Positions 32,411 through 40,027 of a stretch of DNA of 64,000 nucleotides are shown one piece after another. A program made the translations under genes and the position numbers. Source of the DNA: VRUE01 sp036265675 (lineage in GTDB: Bacteria > Actinomycetota > Thermoleophilia > Solirubrobacterales > 70-9); the NCBI GenBank assembly GCA_036265675.1, contig DATAOP010000010.1:1-64000 (forward strand), in the 5' to 3' direction. Numbering within the stretch: the first letter of the stretch is position 1; each line of letters opens with the position of its first letter. A model generated the notes under the pieces. It was given only the letters and a program-made list of their open reading frames with translations, did no database searches and was not told the origin of the DNA.

Positions 32411-33148
32411 GTGGCGACGGTCCGACTCGACATCGAATACGACGGCAGCGGCTTCAGCGGCTGGGCGCGGCAGCCCGGCCTGAGGACCGTCCAGGGGGAG
32501 CTGGAGACGGCGCTGGGGACCATTTTCGGCGGCGACGAGGTGACGCTGACCGTCGCCGGCCGCACCGACGCGGGCGTGCACGCCCTCGGCCAGGTGGCCA
32601 GCTTCAGCGTCGACGCCTCACTGCCCGCGGACCTGGCCCGGGCCGTCAACTCGGTCGGCCCCGACGACGTCACCGTGACCGCGGCCGCCGTCGCCGCTGA
32701 CGGTTTCGACGCGCGCCGGGACGCGACATCGCGGAGCTACCTCTACCGTGTCCTGGCCGCGAGGACGCCGAGCCCGTTCGAGCGCGGCCGCGCCCTCTGG
32801 TGGCCGCATCCGCTCGACCGCGAGGCCCTCGAAGCCTGCGCGACGGCCCTGCCCGGCAGCCACGACTTCACCGCCTTCACGCCGACGCAGACCGACCACG
32901 TCCGGTTCGAGCGCGACGTCCTCACCGCCTCCTGGCAGTGGGACGGCGAAATCGGCTCCTTCCGCATCGCCGCCGACGCCTTCATGCGCAACATGGTCCG
33001 GGTCCTCGTCGGAACGATGCTCGAGGTCGGCTCAGGGCGCCGCACCATCTCGGAGTTCGAGAGCCTTCTGGACGGCGCCCCCCGCTCCGCCGCGGGCGAC
33101 ACCGCCCCACCCCACGGCCTCTACCTCGAGTCCGTCACCTACGGCTGA
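32411..33148 (+). CDS. truA: tRNA pseudouridine(38-40) synthase TruA
   Basis: 245 aa. The catalytic Asp is Asp53 in GRTDAGVHALGQV; FDARRDATSRSYLYRV, GSHDFTAF and AFMRNMVRVLVGTMLEVG are the other TruA signatures. It isomerises uridines in the anticodon stem of many tRNAs. GTG 32411 begins the first strand (TVRLDIEYDGSGFSGWARQP). The last codons are within a 16-base sequence repeated 399 bases downstream. TruA often ends the alpha ribosomal operon after rplQ; here it faces rplQ from the other strand. Confidence 0.96.
   Translation: MATVRLDIEYDGSGFSGWARQPGLRTVQGELETALGTIFGGDEVTLTVAGRTDAGVHALGQVASFSVDASLPADLARAVNSVGPDDVTVTAAAVAADGFDARRDATSRSYLYRVLAARTPSPFERGRALWWPHPLDREALEACATALPGSHDFTAFTPTQTDHVRFERDVLTASWQWDGEIGSFRIAADAFMRNMVRVLVGTMLEVGSGRRTISEFESLLDGAPRSAAGDTAPPHGLYLESVTYG
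33124..33139 (+). repeat. 16-bp direct repeat, copy 1 (inside truA 3' end)
   Basis: CCTCGAGTCCGTCACC, identical to 33523-33538 with a 399-base period. Together they frame the small membrane-protein gene. Confidence 0.7.
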
Positions 33149-33154
33149 TCCGCC

Positions 33155-33481
33155 TCAATCGTCCAGGCGGCGAAACTCCCGTCCCAATAGCTTCCCGATG
33201 GCGGTCCCAATCAAGGCCGGGACATACAGCGGAATAGCGAGTACCCCTATGAAGACCACCTGCACCGCCGCTTCCTGGTCGCCATGTTCATTGGAAGGGT
33301 GGGCGGCCATCAAGGCAATCGCTGCAACGGCGAGCGGAGCTACAACGGCACCGGTCGCATAGGCAGCCGACTCAAATATCCCGCCCCATGGTGCATGGGG
33401 CTTCCTGATGATGCCCACCACCAACCCCGCAGCGGCAGGGATCAGGACTGCGGCCAGAATGACCCATGCGAGGGGCGACAT
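33155..33481 (-). CDS. Small three-TM membrane protein of unknown function
   Basis: 108 aa with three hydrophobic helices (about 4-25, 38-60 and 72-95) and a charged end (GREFRRLDD). I do not recognise a family. Base composition is visibly richer in A/T and codon use less G/C-biased than in the ribosomal genes beside it. It lies between a 16-base direct repeat and reads against truA with 6 bases between stops. A gene acquired by insertion is the simplest reading; chance ORF is less likely because of the clean membrane pattern. Confidence 0.6.
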   Translation of the reverse strand: MSPLAWVILAAVLIPAAAGLVVGIIRKPHAPWGGIFESAAYATGAVVAPLAVAAIALMAAHPSNEHGDQEAAVQVVFIGVLAIPLYVPALIGTAIGKLLGREFRRLDD

Positions 33482-33522
33482 TGCGTCTCAATATCGGATC
33501 TCGCCCGCCGGTTCTTTACAAC

Positions 33523-33538
33523 CCTCGAGTCCGTCACC
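33523..33538 (+). repeat. 16-bp direct repeat, copy 2
   Basis: Same 16 bases as at the truA 3' end. The flanking bases have only slight further similarity. Confidence 0.7.
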
Positions 33539-33544
33539 CACGAC

Positions 33545-33655
33545 CGCGCAGGTCGGACCCCACGGAGATGGATACGTCAGCGCCTCCAGGGAGGGGAGGC
33601 CCCCTCCCCTAGACGAGCTCTAGGTAGACCATCTCCGTCGAGTCCGACCTGCGCG
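33545..33655. repeat. 27-bp imperfect inverted repeat involving rplQ 3' end
   Basis: 33545-33571 and the reverse complement of 33629-33655 agree at 24 or more of 27 positions; differences sit in the middle three bases. The right arm is rplQ coding sequence for RRSDSTEM, so the left arm reads RRSDPTEM on the plus strand. The two arms could form a long stem in the rplQ transcript. Confidence 0.7.
33592..33610 (-). terminator. Hairpin at end of rplQ / alpha operon
   Basis: AGGGGAG (33592-33598) pairs with CTCCCCT (33604-33610), loop 5, overlapping the rplQ stop codon. It lies in the loop of the larger inverted repeat. No T-run. Confidence 0.5.
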
Positions 33656-33962
33656 GCCCCAGCTTGACGATCCGCGTGTAGCCGCCGGGCCGGTCGGCGT
33701 ACCGGGGCGCCACCTCGTCGAACAGCTTGTGGACGATGAACTTGTCGTTGTGGAGGGTGGCGAGGGCCTGCCGGCGGGCGTGGAGGTCGCCGCGTTTGGC
33801 GAGCGTGATCAGCTGCTCGACCTCGGGCTTGACGGCCTTTGCCTTTGCCTGGCTGGTCTTGATCCGCTCGTGATCGATCAGCTGCTTGCAGAGGTTCGAG
33901 AAGAGGGCGTCGCGATGCGACGCGGTCCGGCTCAGCTTGTTGCGCTTCTTGCGGTGCCGCAT
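33609..33962 (-). CDS. rplQ: 50S ribosomal protein L17
   Basis: 117 aa, standard short bacterial form. MRHRKKRNKLSRTASHRDALFSNLCKQLIDHERIKTSQAKAKAVKPEVEQLITLAKRGDLHARRQALATL is the typical L17 fold near the peptide exit. It follows rpoA by 20 bases and ends the alpha operon. Its last codons form one arm of an inverted repeat with the intergenic region. Confidence 0.97.
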   Translation of the reverse strand: MRHRKKRNKLSRTASHRDALFSNLCKQLIDHERIKTSQAKAKAVKPEVEQLITLAKRGDLHARRQALATLHNDKFIVHKLFDEVAPRYADRPGGYTRIVKLGPRRSDSTEMVYLELV

Positions 33963-33982
33963 CGTTCCTCCGCTCCCGGGCC

Positions 33983-34963
33983 TCAGTCCTGGTGAAGGTC
34001 GAGGCCGCGGGAATGCAGCGTCTCGATCACTTCCTCGATCGATTTCTGGCCGAAGTTCGGAATCGCGTTGAGCTCGGTGCGGGTCTTCCTCACCAGGTCG
34101 CCGACGGTCTGAACCCCGGCCCGCTTGAGGCAGTTGTAGGAGCGGACGCCGAGCTCGAGCTCCTCGATCAGGATCTCGTCGAGGCCGTTGCTCGCCGCGG
34201 TGCCGTCGCCGCCGGTCGCGGTGAGGCCGTCGCCGGCCGGGATCGCGACGGGTTCGCGCGCGGTCAGCTCCTCGACCCGATCGGCGTCGGTGAAGATCGC
34301 GAGCGTCTTGATCAGGATCTCGGAGGCCTCGCGCAACGCCGCCGCCGGCTCGATCGAGCCGTCGGTTTCGAGGTCGAGGGTCAGTTTGTCGAAGTCGGTC
34401 CGCTGGCCGACCCGGGCCGCGGCGACCGAGTAGGAGGCGCGCCGGATCGGCGAGAAGATCGAGTCGATCGGGATCACTCCGATCGGCTGGTCGTCGGACT
34501 TGTTATCTTCCGCCGCCGCATAGCCGCGGCCGCGGCCGATCGTCAGGTAGACCTCGAGTTTGGTTTTTTTCTCGAGCGTCGCGATCGGCGCGTCGGGGTT
34601 GAGGATCTCGACTCCGGAGGGGAGGTCGATGTCCTTGGCTTTGACCTCGCCGGGGCCGGTGGCGACCAGCGGAGCCTCGACCTCGTCGGCGTCGGTGTGC
34701 ATGCGGACGACGAGGTCCTTGAGGTTGAGGACGATGTCGGTGACGTCCTCCTTGACGCCGGGTACGCTCGAGAACTCATGGGCGACGCCCTCGATCCGGA
34801 CGCTGGTCACCGCGGCGCCGCCCAGCGAGGACAGCAGCACGCGGCGCAGGCCGTTGCCGAAGGTGTAGCCGAAGCCCTTGTCGAGCGGCTCGATCGTGAA
34901 GGTGCCGCGACGGTCGTCGACCTTCTCTGAGGTGATACGAGGGACCTGGAAGTCAGTGGTCAT
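33983..34963 (-). CDS. rpoA: DNA-directed RNA polymerase alpha subunit
   Basis: 326 aa. The N-terminal assembly domain (1-235) carries GFGYTFGNGLRRVLLSSLGGAAVTSVRIEGVAHEFSSVPGVKEDVTDIVLNLK; a Gly/Ala/Thr-rich linker (about 235-255) leads to the C-terminal domain (260-320) with ELGVRSYNCLKRAGVQTVGDLVRKTRTELNAIPNFGQKSIEEVIETLHSRGL, which contacts upstream DNA and activators. It lies in the standard place between rpsD and rplQ. Confidence 0.98.
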   Translation of the reverse strand: MTTDFQVPRITSEKVDDRRGTFTIEPLDKGFGYTFGNGLRRVLLSSLGGAAVTSVRIEGVAHEFSSVPGVKEDVTDIVLNLKDLVVRMHTDADEVEAPLVATGPGEVKAKDIDLPSGVEILNPDAPIATLEKKTKLEVYLTIGRGRGYAAAEDNKSDDQPIGVIPIDSIFSPIRRASYSVAAARVGQRTDFDKLTLDLETDGSIEPAAALREASEILIKTLAIFTDADRVEELTAREPVAIPAGDGLTATGGDGTAASNGLDEILIEELELGVRSYNCLKRAGVQTVGDLVRKTRTELNAIPNFGQKSIEEVIETLHSRGLDLHQD

Positions 34964-35002
34964 GAGTTCCTTGCGTCTGGGGGTGTTTCGGGTCGGTCCG
35001 GA

Positions 35003-35623
35003 CTACTTGGAGTACAGCTCGACGATGAGCTGCTCCTGTACCGGCGCCGAGATCTCCGCGCGCTCGGGGTAGCGCAGGATCTTGGCGGTAAGTGAATCGT
35101 GGTCGGCCTGGAGCCAGGCCGGCACTGTCGAGACAAGCTCTGTGGCGTTGCGGATCGTGTCGGTGGCGGCCGAATCGGCTCTGATCGAGATCACGTCCTC
35201 GGGACGCACCTGGTAGGAGGGCACGTCGACGCGGCGGCCGTTGACCATCCAGTGCCGATGGCGGATCAGCTGGCGGGCCTGGCGCCGCGAGGCGGCGAAG
35301 CCGAGCCGGACGAGGACGTTGTCGAGACGCGACTCGAGCAGCCGCAGCAGGTTCTCGCCGGTGACGCCGTCCTGGCGGGCCGCCTTTTCGTAGTAGGCCC
35401 GGAACTGCTTCTCCAGCACCTGGTAGTAGCGGCGCGTCTTCTGTTTCTCGCGCAGCTGCACGCGGTACTCGGACTGCCGCATCCGGCCGCGGCCGTGCTC
35501 GCCGGGCGGGTAGGAGCGGCGCTCGACGCCGCACTTGTCGGTGAAGCAGCGCTCGCCCTTGAGGAACAGCTTCTGGCCCTCACGCCGGCACTGCTTGCAT
35601 TGCGGAGCGGTGTCGCGGGCCAT
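35003..35623 (-). CDS. rpsD: 30S ribosomal protein S4 (zinc type)
   Basis: 206 aa. The N-terminus keeps the zinc-binding pattern CKQCRREGQKLFLKGERCFTDKC, so this is the C+ form. The S4 RNA-binding domain is LESRLDNVLVRLGFAASRRQARQLIRHRHWMVNGRRVDVPSYQVRPED. It binds 16S rRNA early in assembly and in several bacteria represses its own operon. The start overlaps the rpsK stop by one base. Confidence 0.97.
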   Translation of the reverse strand: MARDTAPQCKQCRREGQKLFLKGERCFTDKCGVERRSYPPGEHGRGRMRQSEYRVQLREKQKTRRYYQVLEKQFRAYYEKAARQDGVTGENLLRLLESRLDNVLVRLGFAASRRQARQLIRHRHWMVNGRRVDVPSYQVRPEDVISIRADSAATDTIRNATELVSTVPAWLQADHDSLTAKILRYPERAEISAPVQEQLIVELYSK

Positions 35624-36024
35624 CAGACCCTCCTCCGCTTCTTCGGCCGGCAGCCGTTGTGGGCCTGCGGCGAGACGTCCTTGACGGTGGTCACTTCGAG
35701 CCCGGCGGCCTGCAGCGAGCGGATCGCGGTCTCGCGGCCGGAGCCGGCGCCCTTGGCGAAGACCTCGACCTTTTCGAGCCCGTGTTCCATCCCTTTCTTG
35801 GCGGCGGCGTCGGCGGTCACCTGGGCCGCGAACGGGGTCGACTTTCGCGAGCCTTTGAAGCCCGCGGAGCCGGCCGACTCCCAGGCGATCACGTTGCCCT
35901 GGGTGTCGGTGAGGGTGACGATCGTGTTGTTGAACGAGGTCTTGATGTGGGCCTGGCCGTAGGCGATGTTCTTTTTGACGCGGCGCCGGGTGCGGCCTTT
36001 GCCGGGTTTTTTCGCGGTTGCCAT
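35623..36024 (-). CDS. rpsK: 30S ribosomal protein S11
   Basis: 133 aa. The basic N-terminus KKPGKGRTRRRVKKNIAYGQAHIKTSFNNTIVTLTDTQGNVIAWES and the C-terminal VTTVKDVSPQAHNGCRPKKRRRV are diagnostic. It is located on the platform of the small subunit. It follows rpsM by 9 bases and touches rpsD. Confidence 0.98.
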   Translation of the reverse strand: MATAKKPGKGRTRRRVKKNIAYGQAHIKTSFNNTIVTLTDTQGNVIAWESAGSAGFKGSRKSTPFAAQVTADAAAKKGMEHGLEKVEVFAKGAGSGRETAIRSLQAAGLEVTTVKDVSPQAHNGCRPKKRRRV

Positions 36025-36033
36025 CGACGGTCC

Positions 36034-36417
36034 CTACTTCGCCGACGGCGCCTTGCGCTTGCCGGCGACGCTCATCCGGCGCGGGCCCTTGCGGCCGCGC
36101 GCGTTTGTCTTCGTCCGCTGGCCGCGGACCGGGAGGCCCCGGCGGTGCCGGAGGCCGCGGTAGGAGCCGATCTCCATCAGCCGTTTGACGTCCTGGGAAC
36201 GCTCACGGCGGAGGTCGCCCTCGACCTCGCGGCTATCGACCGCCTCGCGGAGCCGGACGACCTCGTCCTCGGTCAGGTCCTTGACCGACGTGTTCGGGTC
36301 GATCTTCGTCTCCTCGAGGATTTCCTGGGCCGTCGAGCGGCCGATCCCGAAGATGTAGGTGAGGCCGATCTCAGCCCGCTTGTTGACCGGGATGTTGATC
36401 CCTGCGATCCGAGCCAC
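36034..36417 (-). CDS. rpsM: 30S ribosomal protein S13
   Basis: 127 aa. MARIAGINIPVNKRAEIGLTYIFGIGRSTAQEIL and the basic tail YRGLRHRRGLPVRGQRTKTNARGRKGPRR identify it. It sits in the small-subunit head and contacts P-site tRNA. It follows rpmJ after 3 bases. Confidence 0.98.
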   Translation of the reverse strand: MARIAGINIPVNKRAEIGLTYIFGIGRSTAQEILEETKIDPNTSVKDLTEDEVVRLREAVDSREVEGDLRRERSQDVKRLMEIGSYRGLRHRRGLPVRGQRTKTNARGRKGPRRMSVAGKRKAPSAK

Positions 36418-36420
36418 GCG

Positions 36421-36534
36421 CTACCCCTGCCGCTGCTTGTGACGAGGGTTCTGACAGATCACCAAAACGGCGCCATTGCGCCTGATGACCTTGCACTTTT
36501 CGCACATCGGCTTTACGGAAGCTCGAACCTTCAT
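36421..36534 (-). CDS. rpmJ: 50S ribosomal protein L36 (zinc type)
   Basis: 37 aa. MKVRASVKPMCEKCKVIRRNGAVLVICQNPRHKQRQG has the CxxC...CxxxxH zinc ligands of the C+ form. The length is exactly standard and the ATG at 36534 removes an unrelated upstream extension. infA, usually just before rpmJ, is not present. Confidence 0.97.
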   Translation of the reverse strand: MKVRASVKPMCEKCKVIRRNGAVLVICQNPRHKQRQG

Positions 36535-36598
36535 CGCTCCGGTCTCGTTCGAATACAGGACTCCCGCCCGCCCCAGGAGTCGGGCAAGCGGGCACGAC

Positions 36599-36613
36599 CG
36601 GCCCACTGGGCCG
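36599..36613. repeat. 15-bp palindrome between O-methyltransferase and rpmJ
   Basis: CGGCCCA-C-TGGGCCG, a perfect 7+1+7 palindrome in the 102-base gap before rpmJ. It could be a weak terminator/processing hairpin or an operator for the alpha operon promoter. Confidence 0.45.
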
Positions 36614-36636
36614 AATGGGAAAGATAGCAGGGGACG

Positions 36637-37305
36637 CTACCCGGCGACGAGCCCGAGCGTGAACCCGTCATGGCCCTTGACGCCGACGGTCTGGATCGTC
36701 GTCGCGCTGACCCGATCCTCGCCGGCGAGCCACTCGTGGAGGCGGCGCTGGGCCTCGATCGTCGGGTCGCCGCTGTCCGCCTCGGCGAGGGTCCCGCCCC
36801 GGACGACGTTGTCGGCGACGATCAGCCCGCCGGGCCGCGTTCGGTCGAGCGACCAGGCGAAGTACTCGGGGGTGTTGACCTTGTCGGCGTCGATGAAGAC
36901 CAGGTCGAAAGGCCCCGCTCCCTCGGACTCGAGCACTGGCAGAGTCTCGAGCGCCGGCCCGACCCGGAGGTCGACGAGGTCGGACAGTCCGGCCTCGGCG
37001 ATGTTCTCGCGCGCGACCTCGGCGTGGCCAGGATCGGCCTCGAGCGTGATCAGGCTGCCGTCAGCGGGCAGCGCCCGCCCGATCCAGATCGAGCTGTAGC
37101 CGCCGAGCGTCCCGAACTCGAGCACCGTCCTGGCGCCGATCGAGCCGACGAGCAGGGCGAGGAGCTTGCCCTGGGGCGGCGAGACCTGGATCGACGGCAT
37201 GCCGGCGGCCTCGCAGCGCTCGACGGCATGGCGGAGGACGTCGTCGTCGGCCGCGATCGTCGCGCCGACGAAGCGGTCCACCTCGGCCCAGCGGTCCTCG
37301 GGCAT
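36637..37305 (-). CDS. SAM-dependent O-methyltransferase (family 3)
   Basis: 222 aa catechol/caffeoyl-CoA O-methyltransferase-like protein. The SAM-binding VLEFGTLGGYSSIWIGRALPADGSLITLEAD (about 62-92), the metal Asp region FDLVFIDADKVNTPEYF and LIVADNVVRGG are family signatures. It should transfer a methyl group to a hydroxyl of a small aromatic or related substrate in a divalent-metal dependent way; substrate unknown. ATG 37305 begins 7 bases after the map stop. Its place between map and rpmJ is where infA is commonly found. Confidence 0.92.
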   Translation of the reverse strand: MPEDRWAEVDRFVGATIAADDDVLRHAVERCEAAGMPSIQVSPPQGKLLALLVGSIGARTVLEFGTLGGYSSIWIGRALPADGSLITLEADPGHAEVARENIAEAGLSDLVDLRVGPALETLPVLESEGAGPFDLVFIDADKVNTPEYFAWSLDRTRPGGLIVADNVVRGGTLAEADSGDPTIEAQRRLHEWLAGEDRVSATTIQTVGVKGHDGFTLGLVAG

Positions 37306-37312
37306 CCCTGGG

Positions 37313-38071
37313 CTACTCGTCCTCGTGCCAGGGCGTGAGGATCCGCGGGCCGTCGGCGGTGACCGCGACGGTGAACTCGAAGTGGGCGGCGAGCGTGCCG
37401 TCCTGCGAGTAGACGGCCCAGCCGTCGTCGCCCATCTGCACCAGCGGGCCGCCGGCGTTGACCATCGGCTCGATCGCCAGCACCGTCCCCTCCTCGAGCA
37501 GCGGGCCTTTGCCGGCCTCGCCGAAGTTGGGGACCTGCGGGTCCTCGTGCATCTCGCGGCCGATCCCATGGCCGACCAGGGTGCGGATCACCGAGAGCCC
37601 CTCGAGCTCGACGGCCCGCTGAATCGCCGCCGAGACGTCGCCGAGATGGTTGCCCGGGCGCATCTGCTCGGTGCCGGCGAAGAGCGCCGATCTCGTCACC
37701 TCGAGAAGCCGCCTTGCGTCGGAGTCGATCGGCCCGATCGGGATCGTGATCGCCGCGTCGGCCACCCAGCCATCCTTGATGACACCGACGTCGATCGAGA
37801 GGACGTCGCCGCGCTTCAGCTCGTACGGGCCCGGGATCCCGTGCACGACCATCGAGTTCGGCGAGGCGCAGATCGAGCCGGGGAAGCCGCGGTAGCCCTT
37901 GAAGGCCGGCTCGGCGCCCTGGGAGCGGATGAACTTCTCTGCCGCCGCGTCGAGGTCCTTGGTGGTCACCCCCGGCCGCGCCTTCGCCGCGAGCATCTTC
38001 AAACAGCGGACGAGGATCTGGCCCGAGGCCGCCATCTTCTCAACCTGATCGGGGCTCTTGCGGATGATCAT
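37313..38071 (-). CDS. map: Methionine aminopeptidase, type I
   Basis: 252 aa. The five metal ligands are Asp in SIDVG and DAAITIPIG (two Asp), His in VGHGIGREMHEDPQVPNF, and the two Glu in LAIEPMVNAG and AHFEFTVAV. It removes the initiator methionine from new proteins. ATG 38071 matches the family start (MIIRKSPDQVEKM); a GTG three codons earlier (38080) is also possible and sits one base after the adk stop. Confidence 0.96.
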   Translation of the reverse strand: MIIRKSPDQVEKMAASGQILVRCLKMLAAKARPGVTTKDLDAAAEKFIRSQGAEPAFKGYRGFPGSICASPNSMVVHGIPGPYELKRGDVLSIDVGVIKDGWVADAAITIPIGPIDSDARRLLEVTRSALFAGTEQMRPGNHLGDVSAAIQRAVELEGLSVIRTLVGHGIGREMHEDPQVPNFGEAGKGPLLEEGTVLAIEPMVNAGGPLVQMGDDGWAVYSQDGTLAAHFEFTVAVTADGPRILTPWHEDE

Positions 38072-38081
38072 CTTGTACACG

Positions 38082-38759
38082 CTAGATCGCCTCGTCCGCT
38101 TCGAGTTTAAGCGTGGCCAGGGTGCGGGCAACCTCGCCGGCGACCTCGTCGGGCGGCGAGGCTCCTTCGATCCGCCTCAGCAGGCTCTGGTGGTCGTAGT
38201 AGGAGATCAGGGGCTCGGTCTTCTCGTGGTAGGTCTCGAGCCGGTGGCGGATCACGTCGGGCTGGTCGTCGTCGCGGATGATCAGCTCGCTGCCGTCGAC
38301 GTCGCAGACGCCCTCGCGCTTGGGGGGGTTGAACTCGACGTGGAAAACGTGGCCCGCCTCGACGCAGGTGCGGCGGCCGCCGAGGCGGCGGACGACCTCC
38401 TCGTCGGGGGCGTCGATCAGGAGGACGCCGGTGAGGCGCCGGCCGAGCTCGCCGAGTTTCGCGTCGAGAGCCTCGGCCTGGGGAACCGTGCGCGGGAAGC
38501 CGTCGAGAATGAAGCCGTCGGCCGCCTCGGTCGAGTCGATCCGCTCGGCGATCGCCGCGACGATCACCTCGTCCGGCACGAGGTCGCCGCGGTCCATGTA
38601 CTCCTTCGCGGTCCTGCCGAGCTCGGTCTCCTCGCGCACCGCTGCCCGCAGGATGTCGCCGGTCGCGTAGTACGGGAGCTGAAGGTCATCCTGGAGTCGC
38701 TCTCCCTGAGTGCCCTTGCCGCTCCCGGGCGGCCCGAGAAGTACGAGGTTGAGCTCTAT
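38082..38759 (-). CDS. adk: Adenylate kinase with non-standard start codon
   Basis: 225 aa. The P-loop GPPGSGKGT is at 9-17, YATGDILRA binds AMP, GFPRTVPQAEAL is the NMP motif, and the long LID (about 120-165) has a partly lost zinc site: Cys-x2-Ala then Cys-x2-Asp in place of CxxC...CxxC/D. The frame is open and homologous right to the secY stop, but contains no ATG, GTG, TTG or CTG before the P-loop. The best start is ATA at 38759-38757, overlapping the secY TAG, with GAGGG 9 bases upstream; ATT four codons earlier is the alternative. It recycles AMP+ATP to ADP. Confidence 0.9.
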   Translation of the reverse strand: MELNLVLLGPPGSGKGTQGERLQDDLQLPYYATGDILRAAVREETELGRTAKEYMDRGDLVPDEVIVAAIAERIDSTEAADGFILDGFPRTVPQAEALDAKLGELGRRLTGVLLIDAPDEEVVRRLGGRRTCVEAGHVFHVEFNPPKREGVCDVDGSELIIRDDDQPDVIRHRLETYHEKTEPLISYYDHQSLLRRIEGASPPDEVAGEVARTLATLKLEADEAI

Positions 38760-40027
38760 TTCAGGAATCCCTCGTAGTTCCGCATCATCAGCTGCGCCTC
38801 AAGCTGTTTGACGGTGTCCAGCGCGACACCGACCACGATCAGGATCGAGGTCCCTCCGAAGTAGAAGTTGGCCGAGGTCTGGCTCAACAGGATCGTCGGC
38901 AGCGCGGCGACGGCGCCCAGGTAGAGGGCGCCGGGGAAGGTCAGTCGCGAGAGGATGCGGTCGAGGTATTCGGCGGTGGGTCTGCCCGGGCGCACTCCGG
39001 GTATGAACCCGCCGTATTTCTTCAGGTTGTCGGCCTGGTCGACCGGGTTGAAGGTGACCGCCGTGTAGAAGTAGGTGAAGATGATGATGAAGAACACCTC
39101 GCCTACCACGTAGGCCCAGCCGTTGGGGCTGAAGAAGGCCGCGAAGTCGAGGGCCGCCGGAGTGTTCAGGAGCTGGCCGATAGTCGGCGGAAAGGCCATG
39201 ATCGAGGCGGCGAAGATGACCGGGATGACACCCGCCATGTTGACCCGCAGCGGCAGGTAGGTCGAGCCACCCGACGTCATCCGCCGGCCGACGACCCGTT
39301 TGGCGTACTGGACCGGGATCCGGCGCTGGCCCTCCTGGACGAAGACGATCGCGAGGATCACGGCAAGCGCGACGAACGGCATCATCACGACGAAGACCTG
39401 GTCGGGGTTGTTCCACCACGATTCGACGCCTCCAGGGATCCCGGACGCGATCGAGGCGAAGATCATCAGCGAAATCCCGTTGCCGATGCCGCGCTGGGTG
39501 ATCAGCTCGCCTAGCCACATCAGCAGCGTGCAGCCGGCGGTCAGGCAGATGACGATCAGGAATATGCGGCCGCCGCTGAGTTCGGCCAGCGGATCGCTGC
39601 CGGCGCTGCGCCCGAACGACCGGAAGAGGTAGACGTAGCCGAAGGACTGGGCGAACGCGAGGCCGACCGTCAGGTAGCGGGTGTACTGGGTGATCTTCTG
39701 CTGCCCGACCTCGCCTTCTTTCTGCAATTTCTCCAGCGACGGGACGACCACCGTGAGCAGCTGAAGGATGATCGAGGCCGTGATGTAGGGCATGATCCCG
39801 AGCGCGAACAGCGACAGCCGCGAGAGGCCGCCGCCCGAGAAGAGGTTGAGGAATCCGAGGATGTTGCTGCCGCCGAAGTTGCTCTGAATTTCCTTGACCG
39901 CGCCGGCGTCGATCCCCGTGGCGGGAATGTAGGCGCCCAGCCTGTAGAGCAGGAGCATCGCCGCGGTGAAGGCGAGCTTCTTGCGGATGTCGGCGATGGC
40001 GAATGCGTTCGCGATCGTTTTGAGCAT
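38756..40027 (-). CDS. secY: Preprotein translocase subunit SecY
   Basis: 423 aa with ten transmembrane helices, the channel of the Sec translocon. The start IRKKLAFTAAMLLLYRLGAYIPATGID, GGGLSRLSLFALGIMPYITASIILQLL and the C-terminal ILIVVGVALDTVKQLEAQLMMRNYEGFLK are signature blocks. The start overlaps the rplO stop by one base and the stop overlaps the proposed adk start. Confidence 0.98.
   Translation of the reverse strand: MLKTIANAFAIADIRKKLAFTAAMLLLYRLGAYIPATGIDAGAVKEIQSNFGGSNILGFLNLFSGGGLSRLSLFALGIMPYITASIILQLLTVVVPSLEKLQKEGEVGQQKITQYTRYLTVGLAFAQSFGYVYLFRSFGRSAGSDPLAELSGGRIFLIVICLTAGCTLLMWLGELITQRGIGNGISLMIFASIASGIPGGVESWWNNPDQVFVVMMPFVALAVILAIVFVQEGQRRIPVQYAKRVVGRRMTSGGSTYLPLRVNMAGVIPVIFAASIMAFPPTIGQLLNTPAALDFAAFFSPNGWAYVVGEVFFIIIFTYFYTAVTFNPVDQADNLKKYGGFIPGVRPGRPTAEYLDRILSRLTFPGALYLGAVAALPTILLSQTSANFYFGGTSILIVVGVALDTVKQLEAQLMMRNYEGFLK

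Noticed and set aside
36535..36636. Possible infA in the rpmJ upstream gap
   Set aside because: The gap is too short and no frame gives an OB-fold sequence; only a palindrome is present.
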